Below are positions 35,799 to 50,054 of a stretch of 64,000 nt of DNA, in pieces. The notes under the pieces were generated by a model. The model was given only the letters and a program-made list of their open reading frames with translations. It was not told the DNA's origin and searched no databases. Numbering within the stretch: position 1 is the stretch's first letter; the number at the start of each line of letters is the position of its first letter. Origin of the DNA: Marisediminicola antarctica (GTDB lineage: Bacteria; Actinomycetota; Actinomycetes; Actinomycetales; Microbacteriaceae); contig NZ_CP017146.1 in the NCBI RefSeq assembly GCF_009930795.1, forward strand, positions 3,100,001 through 3,164,000, written 5' to 3'. The translations under genes and the position numbers were made by a program.

Positions 35799-36815
35799 TC
35801 ATGCCTTGGCCACGATCTTCTCCTTGAGTGCGGGGATGACGCTCTCCCCGTACACGCGCAGGGTCTCCTCCTTGTTGTCGTGCTGCAGGTAGCCGGCGAA
35901 CTGGTCGACGCCGAGCTCCCTCAGGGCTTTCAGCTTCTCGATGTGCTGCTCGGCGCTGCCCAGCAGGCAGAAGCGGTCCACGATCTCGTCCGGCACGAAG
36001 TCGGCGTGGGTGTTGCCGGCGAGTCCGTGCTGGTTGTAGTCATACCCTTCACGCGCCTCGATGTAGTCGGTGAGCGCCTTCGGTACGGAGCCATTGGCGC
36101 CGTACTTGGCGACGATGTCGGCCACGTGATTTCCGACCATCCCGCCGAACCAGCGCGTCTGGTTGCGCATGTGATCGATGTCGTCACCGATGTACATGGG
36201 CGCGGCGACGCAGAACTTGACGTCCATTGGGTCGCGGCCGGCCTTCTCCGCGGCCTCCCGCACCGTCGTGATCATCCACGCGGCGATGTCGAGGTCGGCG
36301 AGCTGCAGGATGAAGCCGTCGCCGACCTCGCCCGCGAGCTTGAGGGCGAGCGGCCCGTAGGCGGCGACCCACACCTCGAGCGACGACCCGACGCTCCACG
36401 GAAATTGCACGGTCGCGCCGTTGTACTCGACCGCGCGACTGTTGGCGAGCTCGCGGATGACGTGGATCGACTCGCGCAGCGTCCTGAGCGTGGTCGGGGC
36501 GCCTCCCGTGACGCGCACGGCCGAGTCGCCCCTGCCGATGCCGCAGATGGTGCGGTTGCCGTACATCTCGTTGAGGGTGGCGTAGGTGGATGCTGTGACG
36601 GTCCAGTCGCGGGTCGCCGGGTTGGTGACCATCGGGCCGACGATGACACGGTTCGTCTCGGCCAGGATGCGGCTGTAGATCACATAGGGCTCCTGCCAGA
36701 GCAGGTGCGAGTCGAAGGTCCACACGTGGCTGAACCCGTACTGCTCCGCGAGCTTTGCGAGGTGCACGGTGCGCGAGGCGGGCGGGGTGGTCTGAATTAC
36801 TGCTCCGAAATCCAC
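35799..36815 (-). CDS. LLM-class F420-dependent oxidoreductase in the pyrimidine cluster
   Basis: A 338-residue protein that starts DFGAVIQTTPPASRTVHLA and contains VWTFDSHLLWQEPYVI and ICGIGRGDSAVR, close to methylene-tetrahydromethanopterin reductase-like F420 enzymes (TIGR03842 type, from memory). It is embedded between dihydropyrimidinase and the importer, so a redox step on a pyrimidine, hydantoin or ring-opened product is inferred. No dihydropyrimidine dehydrogenase (PydA) gene is present in the window. GTG start, eight bases after the dihydropyrimidinase stop. Confidence 0.87.
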   Translation of the reverse strand: MDFGAVIQTTPPASRTVHLAKLAEQYGFSHVWTFDSHLLWQEPYVIYSRILAETNRVIVGPMVTNPATRDWTVTASTYATLNEMYGNRTICGIGRGDSAVRVTGGAPTTLRTLRESIHVIRELANSRAVEYNGATVQFPWSVGSSLEVWVAAYGPLALKLAGEVGDGFILQLADLDIAAWMITTVREAAEKAGRDPMDVKFCVAAPMYIGDDIDHMRNQTRWFGGMVGNHVADIVAKYGANGSVPKALTDYIEAREGYDYNQHGLAGNTHADFVPDEIVDRFCLLGSAEQHIEKLKALRELGVDQFAGYLQHDNKEETLRVYGESVIPALKEKIVAKA

Positions 36816-36823
36816 TGTGTTCC

Positions 36824-38245
<1,422 letters not shown>

Positions 38246-38268
38246 TACTGCTCCCTTGCAGCTGGCGG

Positions 38269-39117
38269 TTACGGGGCGACGGTGGCGGTGTAGGAGTCCG
38301 GGCGGCGGTCCCGGTAGAACTGCCAGTTGTTGCGCACCTCGCGGATGACGTCGAGGTCGAGGTCGCGGATGACGGTCTCGGTCTGGTCCTCGCTCGCGAT
38401 ATCGCCGACGAAGTTGCCGCGCGGATCGACGAAGTAGCTCGACCCGTAGAAGGTCACGGCCTTGTCGCCGAACTCCTCGGTCTCGGTGCCGACCCGGTTG
38501 TTCGCTCCGATGTAGTACTGGTTGGCGGCGGCCGCAGCGGGCTGCTCCAGCTCCCACAGGCGGTTCGACAGCCCCGGTTTTGTGGCCGAGGGGTTGAAGA
38601 CGATCTCGGCGCCGTTCAGCCCGAGCTCACGCCATCCCTCGGGGAAGTGGCGGTCGTAGCAGATGTAGACGCCGACCTTGCCGACCCTGGTGTTGAAGAC
38701 GGGGTAGCCGAGGTTGCCGGGGCGGAAGTAGAACTTCTCCCAGAAGCGGTCGAGGTTGGGGATGTGGTGCTTGCGGTAGCTGCCGAGGTTCTCTCCGTCG
38801 GCGTCGATCACGACGGCCGTGTTGTAGTACACGCCCGGCATGGCCTCTTCATAGATGGGCAGCACGATGACGATGCCGAGTTCCTTCGCGAGCGCCTGAA
38901 AACGTGTCGTGGTGGGACCGGGGATCGACTCTGCGTAGTCGTAGTACTTGGCATCCTCGATGATGCCGAAGTAGGGCCCATAGAACAGCTCTTGGAAGCA
39001 GATGATCTGCGCGCCCTGGGCGGCCGCGTCGCGCGCGAACTTCTCGTGCTTGGCGATCATCGATTCCTTGTCACCGGTCCAGGTGGTCTGGGTCAGTGCT
39101 GCACGTACAACGGTCAA
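38269..39117 (-). CDS. pydC: nitrilase-superfamily N-carbamoyl-beta-alanine amidohydrolase
   Basis: Hydrolyses N-carbamoyl-beta-amino acids to the amino acid, CO2 and ammonia, the step after dihydropyrimidinase. From the TTG at 39117 the protein has 282 residues with the triad E43 (FQELFYGP), K116 (YRKHHIP) and C153 (VYICYDRHFPEGWREL). The TTG is preferred because AGGAGG lies six bases upstream; ATG codons at 39150 and 39186 lack such a site. First gene of the cluster. An N-carbamoyl-D-amino-acid hydrolase is the alternative. Confidence 0.88.
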   Translation of the reverse strand: MTVVRAALTQTTWTGDKESMIAKHEKFARDAAAQGAQIICFQELFYGPYFGIIEDAKYYDYAESIPGPTTTRFQALAKELGIVIVLPIYEEAMPGVYYNTAVVIDADGENLGSYRKHHIPNLDRFWEKFYFRPGNLGYPVFNTRVGKVGVYICYDRHFPEGWRELGLNGAEIVFNPSATKPGLSNRLWELEQPAAAAANQYYIGANNRVGTETEEFGDKAVTFYGSSYFVDPRGNFVGDIASEDQTETVIRDLDLDVIREVRNNWQFYRDRRPDSYTATVAP

Positions 39118-39389
39118 GGTGGGCCTCCTGGTCTGAGCGCGTGATGTCATTGTCAGACGCTCACATTTCGGAATCGTTTCCAACAATGACGTTGGCGTAA
39201 AACCTACGGCTCATCTGGGCTAGTGCATAGAGCCGCGCCGTGGCCCGGCCGAGACCCGGCGTGCACGCCGCTGTCGCAACTGCCGATCTCCATCGCCTGA
39301 GAGGACGCCTCCCACTCGGCTGACAGCGACCAATGACGTGGGATGATGCTCGAAGCACGAGCGGCAACGACGACGGATGGGGGACGCTC
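39118..39389. promoter_or_regulatory. divergent control region of the pyrimidine cluster and the GNAT-AAA gene
   Basis: A 272-bp interval between divergent genes. A perfect 8-bp inverted repeat, GTCATTGT (39146-39153) and ACAATGAC (39183-39190), flanks 29 bp just upstream of the amidohydrolase start. It could be an operator of a GntR-like repressor, but no regulator gene is nearby. The remainder shows no clear feature. Confidence 0.3.
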
Positions 39390-40694
39390 ATGGCGAGCTG
39401 GCGCATCAGGGACTTCCACACGGCCGACCTCGACGGCATCCTGCACCTGTGGGAGATCATCAAGGCGACCGGCGTCGAGCCCGTGTACGCACTCTCTGAG
39501 GTGCTTGCCTCGTGCGAGAAGGATTACGCAGTCGTCGCGATGCACGGCGACGAGGTCGTCGGCGCCGCGGTGGCCCGCGCCGCCCACGATCAGGGCTGGG
39601 TCGTGTTTCTCGCTACCTCGCCGGGATGGCGAGAGCAGGGGATCGGCGCGGCACTACTCGCTGCCATCGAGAAGCGGATGGCTCCCCACGGACTCACCAA
39701 GCTCTCCGCGCTCATGCCCGAGACCGAGACCCGTGTCGAGGCGTTCCTCAACAACGGGTTCGAGCTGAAGAAGAACCTGCGGTACTTCGAGCGGCAGATC
39801 CGGGTGCATCGGCAGGAGCTGGGCCCACTGAGCGAACTCGGCGGGCGACTCATGCCGCGCGACCTGTGGGATCTCGTCGCCGGCATGAAGCGGGAGAAGG
39901 AGCTGCTCGAGCGCCGCCTCGTGCTGCCGCTCGCCCAGGCCGAGCTCGCCGAGGAGTTCGGTGTTGTGCCGCCGCGGGCAGTCGTGCTCTTCGGGCCTCC
40001 CGGTACCGGCAAGACGACATTCGCGAAGGCGATCGCGTCGCGGCTCGAGTGGCCCTTCGTCGAGGTGTTCCCGTCCCGACTCGCGGCCGACCCGAACGGG
40101 CTCGCGGGGGCGCTGCGGGAGACATTCCTCGAGATCGCGGAACTGGAGCACGCGGTGGTCTTCATCGACGAGGTCGAGGAGATCGCCTCGCAGCGCTCAG
40201 GCGGCGCCCCATCGCCTCTCCAGGGGGTCACGAACGAGCTGCTCAAGATCATCCCCGCGTTCCGGGACCAGCCCGGGCGCCTGCTCGTGTGCGCCACGAA
40301 CTTCATCCGCGCACTCGATTCCGCGTTCCTCCGGCACGGGCGCTTCGACTACGTGATCCCGATCGGGCTGCCCGACTCCGAGGCACGAGCCGCAATGTGG
40401 CGGCGATTCATTCCCGCGGCGGTCGTCGGGCAGATCGACGTCGAGCTGCTCGTTGCGCGCTCCGCAGGGTTCTCCCCTGCTGACATCGAATTCGCCGCCC
40501 GCAGTGCATCGCAGCGCGCGCTTGAAAAAGCCGTCTACGAGCAGGCCGTGAATGACGAGCCCGCTGGGGCGGACGCGCGGCGCGGCCCGGCGACCGGTGA
40601 CTACATTGGCGCCATCGCCGAGACGCGCATGACCGTGAGCGCCGAGGTGGCGCAGGAGTTCCTCGAGGACATCGACGCGATCGCACGCGTGTAG
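39390..40694 (+). CDS. GNAT acetyltransferase fused to a classical AAA+ ATPase
   Basis: A 434-residue two-domain protein. Residues 1-137 form a GNAT fold with the acetyl-CoA loop REQGIGAALL at 81-90. Residues 150-400 form an AAA+ module with Walker A GPPGTGKT at 202-209, Walker B VVFIDEVEE (D260, E261), sensor-1 N304 and arginine fingers R315 and R318 in RHGRFD. ATG at 39390 follows a G-rich stretch. It stands alone, divergent from the pyrimidine cluster. The combination suggests ATP-driven remodelling tied to acetylation of a partner, but no target is known to me. Confidence 0.85.
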   Translation: MASWRIRDFHTADLDGILHLWEIIKATGVEPVYALSEVLASCEKDYAVVAMHGDEVVGAAVARAAHDQGWVVFLATSPGWREQGIGAALLAAIEKRMAPHGLTKLSALMPETETRVEAFLNNGFELKKNLRYFERQIRVHRQELGPLSELGGRLMPRDLWDLVAGMKREKELLERRLVLPLAQAELAEEFGVVPPRAVVLFGPPGTGKTTFAKAIASRLEWPFVEVFPSRLAADPNGLAGALRETFLEIAELEHAVVFIDEVEEIASQRSGGAPSPLQGVTNELLKIIPAFRDQPGRLLVCATNFIRALDSAFLRHGRFDYVIPIGLPDSEARAAMWRRFIPAAVVGQIDVELLVARSAGFSPADIEFAARSASQRALEKAVYEQAVNDEPAGADARRGPATGDYIGAIAETRMTVSAEVAQEFLEDIDAIARV

Positions 40695-40735
40695 CGCGGC
40701 TGCACGGGGCCATCACGCCAGCAACCACACGAGAC

Positions 40736-40781
40736 GCCCACAAATGCGGCCTCACACGCCCCGAACCTGACATGTGTGGGC
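40736..40781. terminator. possible bidirectional terminator hairpin
   Basis: GCCCACAAATG (40736-40746) pairs with CATGTGTGGGC (40771-40781), with one mismatch and a 24-base loop. It lies between the convergent GNAT-AAA and HAD genes. There is no clear U-tract, so function as a terminator is inferred from position. Confidence 0.4.
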
Positions 40782-40790
40782 AACTCGCGG

Positions 40791-41786
40791 CTATTCGTAG
40801 AGGGCCGGCGGCACTTCGAGTCCGTAGATCGCGCGGCCCGAGCCCCAGATCGCGGCTGCGCCCGCACGAAGCAGGTCGATCGGTCGGGGCCCGAACGAAC
40901 GGATGCTCACGACGTTGCCGCTGACGCGCACGACCGCCTCGCCGACACTCACCGTGCGGCCGGCCGCATCCCTCTCATCGAGGATCGGCGGGTACGGCCC
41001 GTGCAGCTGGCGCAGGTCGTCGAGCAGGAACGTGGGGCGGCTCTTCGCGTCGGCCGCGAGCACCTGCTTAGCCCTGTCGATGCCCGTGAGCACGAGAGCC
41101 GACGGGATGCCCGCGCGGTTCGCCCCGAGGATGTCGGTGTCGAGCCGATCGCCGAGGAACAGCGCGGATGTTCCCCCGAATCGGCTCATCGCCTCGGTGA
41201 AGATCGGCACCTCTGGCTTGCCGGCGACCACGGGCAGCCGCCCGACCGCGGTGTGCACCGCGGAGACGAGCGTTCCGTTTCCCGGCGCGATCCCGCGGGC
41301 GACCGGGATCGTCCAGTCGGTGTTCGTGGCGATCCACGGGATGCCGGTGTGCAGCGCAAACGCCGCCTCGGCGAGCTGGGTCCAGCCGACGGAGGGATGG
41401 AAGCCCTGGATGACGGCGGCGGGCGAATCATCGGCGCTCGTCGTTGGCACGAATCCGGCGCGCACGACCTCGGAGATGAGTCCCTCACCGCCGACAACCA
41501 ACACAGTGGATCCGGCGGGGACAGTACCCGCCAACAGGCGCACCGCGGCCTGCGGCGACGTCACAACGTCGTCGGGCCGCACCGTGAGCCCGAGACCGGA
41601 GAGGTGTTCAGCTACGGAGTCCGGGGTACGCGCGGCGTTGTTGGTGATGTAGCCCACGCGTATCCGGCTCGCGGCGGTGTTTATGCTTTCGACGGCATAT
41701 GGGATCGCCAGGGGCCCCTTGTAGACGACTCCGTCGAGGTCAGCGAGCAGCAGGTCGACGCCCTCGAGCGGTGTCCCGCTGCTCAC
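40791..41786 (-). CDS. HAD-IIA family hydrolase (NagD-like phosphatase)
   Basis: A 331-residue haloacid-dehalogenase phosphatase with the nucleophile motif LLLADLDGVVYKG (D16 and D18), motif II in YITNNAARTPDSV, and the C-terminal GDRLDTDILGANRAG with the metal-binding acids. Related proteins dephosphorylate sugar phosphates, p-nitrophenyl phosphate and AMP. GTG start overlapping the TPR gene stop (GTGA), so the two are coupled. The third and fourth genes often found after it in actinobacteria (tlyA, NAD kinase) are absent here. Confidence 0.9.
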   Translation of the reverse strand: MSSGTPLEGVDLLLADLDGVVYKGPLAIPYAVESINTAASRIRVGYITNNAARTPDSVAEHLSGLGLTVRPDDVVTSPQAAVRLLAGTVPAGSTVLVVGGEGLISEVVRAGFVPTTSADDSPAAVIQGFHPSVGWTQLAEAAFALHTGIPWIATNTDWTIPVARGIAPGNGTLVSAVHTAVGRLPVVAGKPEVPIFTEAMSRFGGTSALFLGDRLDTDILGANRAGIPSALVLTGIDRAKQVLAADAKSRPTFLLDDLRQLHGPYPPILDERDAAGRTVSVGEAVVRVSGNVVSIRSFGPRPIDLLRAGAAAIWGSGRAIYGLEVPPALYE

Positions 41787-42934
41787 GCCGGCTCCTCGCC
41801 GGGGCGGACAGGGTCGGGCAACTCGACGTCGACGCCCTCGGCAGGCGCGTCGGCATGGGCGCGCTCGACGTCAGGCGCCTCGTCGGCTCGCTCGCCCTCG
41901 GCGGGTTCATCGGCGTGGGAGCGCTCGACGGCGATATCCTCGGCAGCCTCCACATCTGACTCCGCGTCGTCCTCAAACTCGAGCTCCTCCTCGACGACCT
42001 CCATCGTCTCGTCGTCGTCGCTCTGCTCATTCGCGCTTAGTGCGCCCTGCGCGCGATCGGATCGCTGGTACCACTCCTCCGCCTCGTCGGTGCGGCCCAG
42101 GTCCTCGAGCACGGCGGCGTAGGCGTCGAACAGCGCGGGACTCCACGAGAACGCAAGATCGGCGTCAAGCTGCGGGATCTCAAGTTCGGAGAGGGCAGCG
42201 TCGAGCTGGCCAAGATCGAGCCGCGCACCGGACATGGCGATCGCGAGCTCGACCTGGACATCGACCGGCAGGGTCAACCGGTCGACGGAACGACCCAGTT
42301 CGAGTGCCTTGTCCGGGCGCAGGAGCCCTCGCTCGCTGTCGACCATCATCGGGAGCTGATCGTTCTTCCCGGAAATGCGACGATAGGTGCGGAGCTCCCG
42401 CAAGGCAAGCCCGAAGTCGCCGGTGAGGTAGGCGGTGATCGCCAGCGTCTCGCGCACGACGGCGATGCGGCCGGCCCGGCGGGCAGCCGACACCGCGTGC
42501 CGGTGGGCGAGCGCGGGGTTCTCCTCGATGAGGCGCGCCGCCATCGCGAGGTGCCGCGCGACCTCCTCGGCGTTCTCTTTGCTGAGGGTCTTCAATTGCG
42601 TGCGCGCGCCGCGGTCGAGGTCCCCGGCCTTCACATCATCCGGGATCTCGGGGTCGTCATGCCGGTCGCGTACCGCCTTGATGCCATAGGGGTCGCGGTC
42701 CTCCCACTCGGTATCGCGGCCTCCGCGCTGGGTCTGGAACGGGTTACCGGCCGAGCGATCGACACGGCCGCGGTCTCCCGCGCCCGCCGGAGAGGAATCG
42801 GGACCCCGGCGGGGACTGCTATCGCGCCTCGGTCCACCGGATGACGGCTGTCCCCGGCGGGGCCCGCTCTGGTCGGAACGCGCGCCGTCTGGCTTGCCAC
42901 CTGGCCGCTTGTTGCGGTCGCCCGAATCGCTCAC
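41783..42934 (-). CDS. TPR-like protein with an Arg/Gly-rich N terminus and an acidic tail
   Basis: A 383-residue protein. Residues 1-75 are low-complexity Arg/Gly/Pro/Ser, residues 110-300 hold helical TPR-like repeats (ALAHRHAVSAARRAGRIA, LYAYAAVLEDLGRTDEAEEW), and the last 80 residues are dominated by Glu, Asp and Ala. It is coupled to the HAD gene. GTG at 42934 follows AGGAGAT by four bases. Similar proteins sit near rRNA and DNA-repair genes in related genomes but have no assigned function. The opposed charge of the two tails suggests RNA or nucleoprotein contacts. Confidence 0.75.
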   Translation of the reverse strand: MSDSGDRNKRPGGKPDGARSDQSGPRRGQPSSGGPRRDSSPRRGPDSSPAGAGDRGRVDRSAGNPFQTQRGGRDTEWEDRDPYGIKAVRDRHDDPEIPDDVKAGDLDRGARTQLKTLSKENAEEVARHLAMAARLIEENPALAHRHAVSAARRAGRIAVVRETLAITAYLTGDFGLALRELRTYRRISGKNDQLPMMVDSERGLLRPDKALELGRSVDRLTLPVDVQVELAIAMSGARLDLGQLDAALSELEIPQLDADLAFSWSPALFDAYAAVLEDLGRTDEAEEWYQRSDRAQGALSANEQSDDDETMEVVEEELEFEDDAESDVEAAEDIAVERSHADEPAEGERADEAPDVERAHADAPAEGVDVELPDPVRPGEEPA

Positions 42935-43000
42935 TGGGATCTCCTGTTTAGATATGTAGGTAATGTGCACGCCAATGCTCGCGCACCAGCTCGTTAACGC

Positions 43001-43030
43001 AAAATGACCACCCCATCGGGGTGGCCATTT
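43001..43030 (-). terminator. Rho-independent terminator of the rRNA operon
   Basis: On the minus strand AAATGGCCACCCC pairs with GGGGTGGTCATTT across a four-base ATCG-type loop (one mismatch), directly after the 5S gene. A run of T follows the stem on the minus strand. It also insulates the downstream TPR gene from rRNA transcription. Confidence 0.85.
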
Positions 43031-43049
43031 CACGTGTTGCTAGTTTAAG

Positions 43050-43166
43050 TCCGGCGGTGTCCTACTCTCCCACAAGGTCCCCCTTGCAGTACCATCGGCG
43101 CTGAGAGTCTTAGCTTCCGGGTTCGGAATGTGACCGGGCGTTTCCCTCTCGCTATGGCCGCCGTAA
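43050..43166 (-). rRNA. rrf: 5S ribosomal RNA
   Basis: About 117 bases. The minus strand begins GTTACGGCGGCCATAGCGAG and ends near GGACACCGCCGGAC; the two ends are complementary, and the conserved CCCGGTCACATTCCGAACCCGG segment is present. It is the last gene of the operon. Confidence 0.95.
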
Positions 43167-43274
43167 CACTTGTTGATTTACAAAGTGAACAGACAAACGA
43201 TAGTTCGTTTGTGCTAGTTCCCGACCGTAGATCAGGAACCACATAGTGGACGCAAGCACCAATTTTTGGTGTTA

Positions 43275-46395
<3,121 letters not shown>

Positions 46396-46502
46396 ACAAA
46401 ATTACACAAAGAACCAGCAAATAAATTTGCTAGATCTTCATATGAAGACACGCGCAATTCACCCCGGGACAAGTCCCTGGGATCATCACACGAGTCTAAG
46501 AT

Positions 46503-46530
46503 GCTCGCGTCCACTGTGTAGTTCTCAAAA
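46503..46530 (-). promoter_or_regulatory. boxA-type antitermination element in the 16S-23S spacer
   Basis: On the minus strand TTTTGAGAACTACACAGTGG is the characteristic actinobacterial spacer element. The 461-bp spacer (46396-46856) contains no tRNA gene, and nothing else is recognised in it. Confidence 0.6.
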
Positions 46531-46852
46531 TACGGGCGGTACCCCGCGGGCCAAACCAACCGGTCTGTCCCGACAAGGTCCAAAGTTCCCAGTCCCACCC
46601 GCATCCGAAGACACAAGCCGGCCCGGTCCCTCAGGACCCAACAGCGTGCAAAAGACCAGGGCTACCAACCGTCCCCGTTCCAATCCCGCCGCAAGCGACA
46701 AGACGTACTAGAAGGCAGAAAATCTACCTGGCCACAATGTCAATGTTCCACCCATGAGCGCCACCGGAGGCGTGCTGTCCAGAAAGGACAGGGTTTCTCC
46801 GAATTGGCTTGGCAGCTTGATGTCCCTGTATACAGAGGACGCTGCACATGCT

Positions 46853-48377
<1,525 letters not shown>

Positions 48378-48900
48378 TGTTTGATAGCCAGCAAGCAAGC
48401 TCACCGACACATCTAGCGCCCCAAGCCACCGGAAATAGGTGAACAAGAAGCAAGTTTGAAACTGACAGAACAAATCATTACTGACTTGCTTTGTTGTTTA
48501 AATGTATTCCAAAGGAATCTCCTGCATCCATCACCGCTAGAAACGGGACGAAATACACGAGGTTTTTGGCATTTGACATTGTGCACGCTGTTGAGTTCTC
48601 AAGGATCGGACGCTCCTGCACCACACCCTCACGGGCAGCCACAGGGCAACTTCACAATCTTACCACTTGAACTTCGTCATCCTGACCACCAGAGGCGGCG
48701 AGGAGAGTATCAATCCAAGCGGGTTACTATCCTATGCTCCGAAGCCGGGTCCTTGCTACCAAGGACTACTTCAGAACCGGATTTTGTGCCTCTTGAGGCC
48801 GTTCAGCACTGCGGCTGGGCGAACCTTTGGGGCGACAAGAGGAAACATTACGTGGCGCCGGGGGACTGAGCAAATCCCGGCCGCTGCCCGGGCGTGTCGC
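48378..48900 (-). promoter_or_regulatory. rRNA operon leader and promoter region
   Basis: No coding gene is supported here. A boxA-like element (minus strand, CCTTGAGAACTCAACAGCG, at 48581-48604) is the known actinobacterial leader motif. The promoter lies further upstream (about 48650-48800), where CATAGGATAGT and TGATACTCT could be -10 boxes, but spacing to a -35 is not good for either, so I do not fix it. Confidence 0.55.
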
Positions 48901-49037
48901 GCCCGCCGATGGTCGCTAAACTGGGCGTATCAGGCCCCTGCACCGGATGTGGTGCGGTGCGTCGGTCCCGGATTTGGGGCGGCAGGTCTCCCCGCGAGTC
49001 CCCTCGCGCTCCTATTGCCGACCGACCGAGAGACGCC

Positions 49038-50048
49038 ATGACGAACCCGACGCGTACCCGCATTCCCCTCCCCCGCCGCATCCGCCCACTGGCCGGCCTG
49101 GCCGCGGCAGGACTTCTCGCCGTCACCGGCTGTTCCGCCACGTCGACTGGCGCCGAGAACTCCGCCGCTCCGGCCGACGCGGTCATCGACAACTGCGGCA
49201 CCGAGGTCGACACGGCTGCCGCGCCCGAGCGCATCGTCACCATCAAGTCGACCTCCACCGAACTGCTCATTGCGCTCGGGCTCGCCGACCGCGTGATCGG
49301 GTCTGCCTTCCAGGACGGCCCCGTTCCCGAGGAGTGGGCCGCGGCCGCAGCCGACATCCCCGTCATCTCTGACTTCGCCCCGAGCCAGGAGGCCGTGCTC
49401 GAGCTCGAGCCCGACTTCGTCTTCGCGGGGTGGGAGTCGATGCTCACCGCCGAGGCCGCCGGTGATCGCGCCTCGCTCGCCGGGCTCGGCATCGGCACCT
49501 ACGTGGCGCCGTCCGCGTGCAAAGAGTCCGGCTACCAGCCTGAGAAACTGACCTTCGACGAGGTCTTCGCCCAGATCGCCGAAGCTGGACGGGTGTTCCA
49601 CGCCCAGGAGGCGGCCGCCGACCTGGTGGCCGAGCAGCGCTCCGCCCTCGAGGCGATCGAGTCTGATGACCGGGGCATGAGTGCGCTCTGGTATTCCTCG
49701 GGCACCGACACCCCCTATGTGGGCGCCGGCATCGGGGCACCTCAGATGATGATGGAGCGCCTCGGGCTGACCAATGTCGCTGCCGATGTCGCCGACACGT
49801 GGAGCCCGCTCGGCTGGGAGGCCATCATCGACGCCGACCCCGACGTGATCGTGCTCGTGGATGCCTCGTGGAACACCGCCGCGAGCAAGATCGAGCTCCT
49901 CGAGTCGAACCCGGCCACCGCGGCCCTCGGCGCGGTACAGTCCTCCCGCTACCTGGTGGTCCCGTTCGCAGCGGGCGAGGCCGGCGTGCGCAACGTCTCG
50001 GCCACGGCCAATCTCGCACAGCAGCTCGCAGCCGTCGATGTCGAGTAG
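49038..50048 (+). CDS. substrate-binding lipoprotein of a putative F420-precursor ABC importer
   Basis: A 336-residue BtuF/FhuD-type lipoprotein: a Tat/Sec-like Arg-rich N terminus, a lipobox LAVTGCSA (Cys32), then the TroA-like fold (ERIVTIKSTSTELLIALGL, DFAPSQEAVLELEPDFVFAG). It is followed by a permease, an ATPase and cofD. Clusters of this kind have been annotated as a putative F420-0 transporter (TIGR03868 and related), a genome-context proposal that has not been tested here. A cobalamin or siderophore ligand is the alternative. Confidence 0.85.
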   Translation: MTNPTRTRIPLPRRIRPLAGLAAAGLLAVTGCSATSTGAENSAAPADAVIDNCGTEVDTAAAPERIVTIKSTSTELLIALGLADRVIGSAFQDGPVPEEWAAAAADIPVISDFAPSQEAVLELEPDFVFAGWESMLTAEAAGDRASLAGLGIGTYVAPSACKESGYQPEKLTFDEVFAQIAEAGRVFHAQEAAADLVAEQRSALEAIESDDRGMSALWYSSGTDTPYVGAGIGAPQMMMERLGLTNVAADVADTWSPLGWEAIIDADPDVIVLVDASWNTAASKIELLESNPATAALGAVQSSRYLVVPFAAGEAGVRNVSATANLAQQLAAVDVE

Positions 50049-50054
50049 CTGAGC

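Noticed and set aside
39118-39186. ATG starts at 39150 or 39186 for the nitrilase-family gene
   Set aside because: No ribosome-binding site, and the TTG at 39117 has AGGAGG six bases upstream and begins at the family N terminus.
48901-49037. Cobalamin riboswitch before the BtuF-like gene
   Set aside because: No B12-box-like sequence or conserved core could be seen, which fits a ligand other than cobalamin.
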